The position numbers and the translations under genes are program-made. Shown one piece after another: positions 60,763 through 64,000 of a stretch of 64,000 bases of DNA (positions are counted from its first letter, which is position 1; each line of letters starts with the position of its first letter). Under the pieces are notes generated by a model. It was not told the origin of the DNA and made no database searches. It worked only from the letters and a program-made list of their open reading frames with translations. This DNA comes from Diprion similis (lineage: Eukaryota > Arthropoda > Insecta > Hymenoptera > Diprionidae), in the NCBI RefSeq assembly GCF_021155765.1, contig NC_060108.1, positions 27,826,025 to 27,890,024 on the forward strand, written 5' to 3'.

Positions 60763-63509
60763 GTACACGCTTTTTTAGACTTCCTTGATTCGATAGAGCT
60801 TTGCACGAAGTTTAAAAAATTTATAAATATTTTGAAATGCCTCCGGCCAATATACAGTTGCCACTCTTTTCACCTGTTATAACACTGCCTCGACCTGTTC
60901 TCTGCGCTGGTTGAATTTCATTATTTGCTGGAATTATACTGATAATAATTATTGAACAAGTTGAATAAATCGCGGGTTTTGAGTAAAAATCAATGTTCAA
61001 AGGGGTATCGAAGGTACTTTGGCCGTTGCGTTGATTCGTGAAATGCATGATCACGCCGCGGGAGGAATATACGCGTAGCTCTTTATTTACAATCGAGGGA
61101 GTCACGCAAACCGCCGACTCCCCCCACGCACCTTTGGGCCGACGTCGCGCGTAGGTGCCGCCCACCTACCCTTGTCTCTTCCCGCAGCTAACCTCATTAC
61201 GTTGCGCGCGCGTGTGTGTTTATATACCTATACTATAAATAATGTGCCATGTGTAATATGCAGGCGCGCGCGTACGTGTGTGCGTTTCCGTCACTAGGTA
61301 TACGCCTGTGCTTTTTAATTTCAAAATTCAAAGAGACCAACACATCCTGTCGGCTACACACAATCTACATACCCTATCACCCTATCGAATAAGGTTTCTA
61401 AACTCTCAAAACTCTGCTATAACTATGGCCGTACCGCACCATTACATTCCGAACACCGTGCACATGTTTCCAATTATTGTACACCGCTGACTGTAGAAAC
61501 ATTGTTACGCTACCACGAAACCGTCTGTATGCACACGCATTGATCGAGGCCATACTCTGGACCTATTACAATATACAATAGGGCCATTTATTTATCAGTA
61601 CTCGCGATCCCGACCCTTAAGTGAGAGAGGCCCTCGTCTTGAACGAGCTTCGGGTAAAACTGAGTGTGACCGGTATTCGACGAATGACTCTGTATACTTT
61701 TTTCAGTGCAACTATAACCCGCTGAACGACTAACTCAAGTACGGGCTTGTACGATTTTTTCCTGCATTGACGTGTGGAAATTCGATCGGATTATCGCAAA
61801 TAACTCCTGCGACGATAACTCGCTTTGAAGCGTAGGATTGTAAAATTTTCAACCATCCGTAAATGTAGAATAATCCGTCATCCACCTTTGGCATAAGGCT
61901 TATTAACAATTTTTCGGAGACATTACGCCGAGGGAAAAGAATTTCCGAAGCAAGAGATAGTTCTGAAACGGGGTAGTCGACAAGCGATACCGACACGGAC
62001 AACGTAAGATAAATTTTTCGTTAGACCTGTTGCAACCCTTGAAAGCATAATATCAAGTTTCAACTCGTCGAAATTAATATTGACGCCAAATAAACAAAAA
62101 CTAATGCAACGTGTTCAATTTATACTTCTACATATACGACGTAAGTTTTGAGATTTGACCCATTAAATATCAAGTGAATCTCACAAAATTTTTAGTCTCC
62201 GGAATTGAAAATGATATCATTCAAAAACACGTTTTGCGCGCTTCCATAACTCTAATGTTCAGTCATTGCAAAATATTTTTGCAACAACAAATTTCATTAT
62301 CTGCTTCAACCATAGAACTCTTGACTCAACAAAACGGCAAATTCAACAATCTTAATTTGTTATGATACAACAATTTCATGTTGTCTTAAACAAAACGATT
62401 CAGGTACGTCTAATAACATTTTTAGTCATTTTAATCGCACATTTTACTTGATAAAAAAAATCAGATTATCGCAAGGGACTCACGCCGTGTGATCTTGAAT
62501 AATTTCACAGTCAGCATGACTGTTCAAAGGCTTGATTCAATTCTATATTAGTTGTCGCGAGCCTTTCGTCCGACGAAAGTATTTTATTGAATTAAGTAAG
62601 TATTGTGTTCGCCGCATTTGACTGTACAATTTCCTCGAATCAAACGAATATCACTTGACTCGAATGAGTCTTTCCCTCCGTGTAAAGTAGCACGGTCAAA
62701 TAATTATTATTATTTATCAATCATTTTGTGTGATTCATAGATAGAGTGGATGGTAACCTAATCATCATGCGGTTTGGAGTGAGGTAGGCGCCAATGAAAA
62801 TTACCTACCGAGTTACAAGCAATGCCCGGTAGATACGTGCTTGGCCTCCTGCCACCGGGAATAATGAAAAAAAATATAAATTATGCATTTTCAAAATTAA
62901 ATAACCACGATATACACACAATATATGAATATGAATATGAATTATGCATATTCATAATACAAGTAACTGCATTTTCACGATTTTGTTGAAAGCGATTTAC
63001 GTTATAGGTACAGTGGATAGCTAGACGGTGGTGTACATATAATACATGTGTATGTGTAATGCATGTTTGTATGACGTTACACGCTAGTTTCGTACCTTTC
63101 AAGCATGTTATCAGCATGTATTAGAGATATGTGCATGCATACGTAATCAGCATCGCAACTGACGTGGATACCTATCATACTTGGATGGTAATTTCGCGTA
63201 TGTATAATTTCACACCCATGTCGTGCATAAAACGAAATATTAAAAAAAAAAAAAAAAAAAAAAAATGAGCAACACTGCGGAAAAAGATATCTTCAAAACA
63301 GCAAAATAAATATAAGAAAAATAGTCTCCTTTTTTTCATAGAGCCTACCTAAGACGATGGTCTTTGATCGAAGAATGTTTGAGAATTTTTTTAAGAAAAT
63401 AAAAAATGTCTCTCTGTTTTGATATTTGAAAAGTCATAAAAAAAATAACGGTTGAAGAATAAAATTTGAAAATATACCTCAGGAGTGCTATTTACAGTTA
63501 GGACAATCG

Positions 63510-63577
63510 TATCAAAAATTACGAACGAAATCAAAAATGGTGAGGGGAGATCATTGGTCGGGTTGGCATTGAATGCC
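63510..63577. mobile_element. Diverged right end of the 29297-type element
   Basis: aaatcaaaaatggtgagggg and agatcattggtcgggttggc match the right terminus at 29590-29640 (aaatcaacattggtgagag, atcattggtcgaattgac). Confidence 0.5.
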
Positions 63578-63612
63578 TGGTATACCTATGTACTCCCTGT
63601 ACCCAGTTACCG

Positions 63613-63690
63613 TGGTCAAAATACGATAGCCAACAATCGTTAGATAAGAATTCTTACCATCTAACCATTGTTAACTATATTTTGACCAGA
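63613..63690. repeat. Inverted repeat around ttcttacc
   Basis: Arms of about 37 bases (tggtcaaaatacgatagcca and complement) meet at taagaattcttacc with almost no loop. Confidence 0.75.
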
Positions 63691-64000
63691 GTACGCAGGT
63701 TTTGCTTTTCTTGAAGTACAGATGTATGCATGTATGTATTCATATTGTACAGTGCAGTGCGATACGTCGACAGCGTACTTTCAGTATACATATACATTAG
63801 GGTGGTCCTTAGAAAAGTCATTTTTGAATTTCGACCGGCTCACCACCCGAATCGGCTCCAAATAATCGAAAAATAAGTTCCTTTTTTTTCAAATTTTTAT
63901 CTCAACTCTAAAACGTGTCCCCAAGAGGATGGATTCCCGCATTGAACCTTTTCAGAAGCACATCAAATCCGCGCAACTGATTGAGATGAAATTTGGTACA

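Larger units (their letters stand above)
60763..64000. other. Otoferlin intron 8, no further exon recognised
   Basis: AT-rich sequence with a CpG/GT-rich patch (61195-61290), a 24-A run at 63242-63265, a hairpin at 63613-63690 and transposon ends at 63510-63577 and 63798-64000. Confidence 0.5.

Overview
The window looks like an insect nuclear scaffold: AT-rich, short exons with GT-AG introns, many short inverted-repeat DNA transposons, and genes of animal families. A hymenopteran such as a sawfly is a guess I cannot confirm from sequence alone. No bacterial operon, CRISPR array or phage-like region is seen.

Layout. (1) 1-13782 is a tandem satellite of about 44 monomers, each exactly 312 bp. 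Its left part is organised into a seven-monomer higher-order repeat of 2184 bp; the right edge is made of diverged, unordered monomers and stops abruptly about 0.7 kb from a gene. (2) 14469-15758 encodes a probable secreted protein with one C-terminal thrombospondin type-1 (TSP1) domain. Behind it lie two decayed TSP1 copies (16121-18242 and 18562-18708), each carrying TGA at positions where the domain has tryptophan. (3) 19941-20153 is an isolated exon-like piece resembling a GOLD domain. (4) 20480-22610, minus strand, is a three-exon gene for BLOC-1 subunit 4 (cappuccino family). (5) 22.8-34.2 kb is gene-poor, with foldback elements, low-complexity DNA and one unassigned cysteine-rich reading frame. 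(6) 34427-44708, plus strand, is a complete eight-exon fatty acyl-CoA reductase gene (519 aa) whose splice phases all agree. (7) 47687 onward, plus strand, holds the first eight exons of an otoferlin-type ferlin, covering C2A, the linker and much of C2B; the gene runs off the right edge. Its introns carry a hAT-like element with a perfect 8-bp target duplication and a pair of elements sharing one TTAA.

The genes have no obvious common pathway: lysosome-related organelle biogenesis, lipid reduction, Ca2+-dependent membrane fusion and a secreted matrix-type protein. The most unusual features are the indel-free higher-order satellite, the TGA-for-Trp TSP1 copies and the abutting TTAA elements. 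All splice models come from reading frames, splice consensus and remembered family sequences; no search was run.
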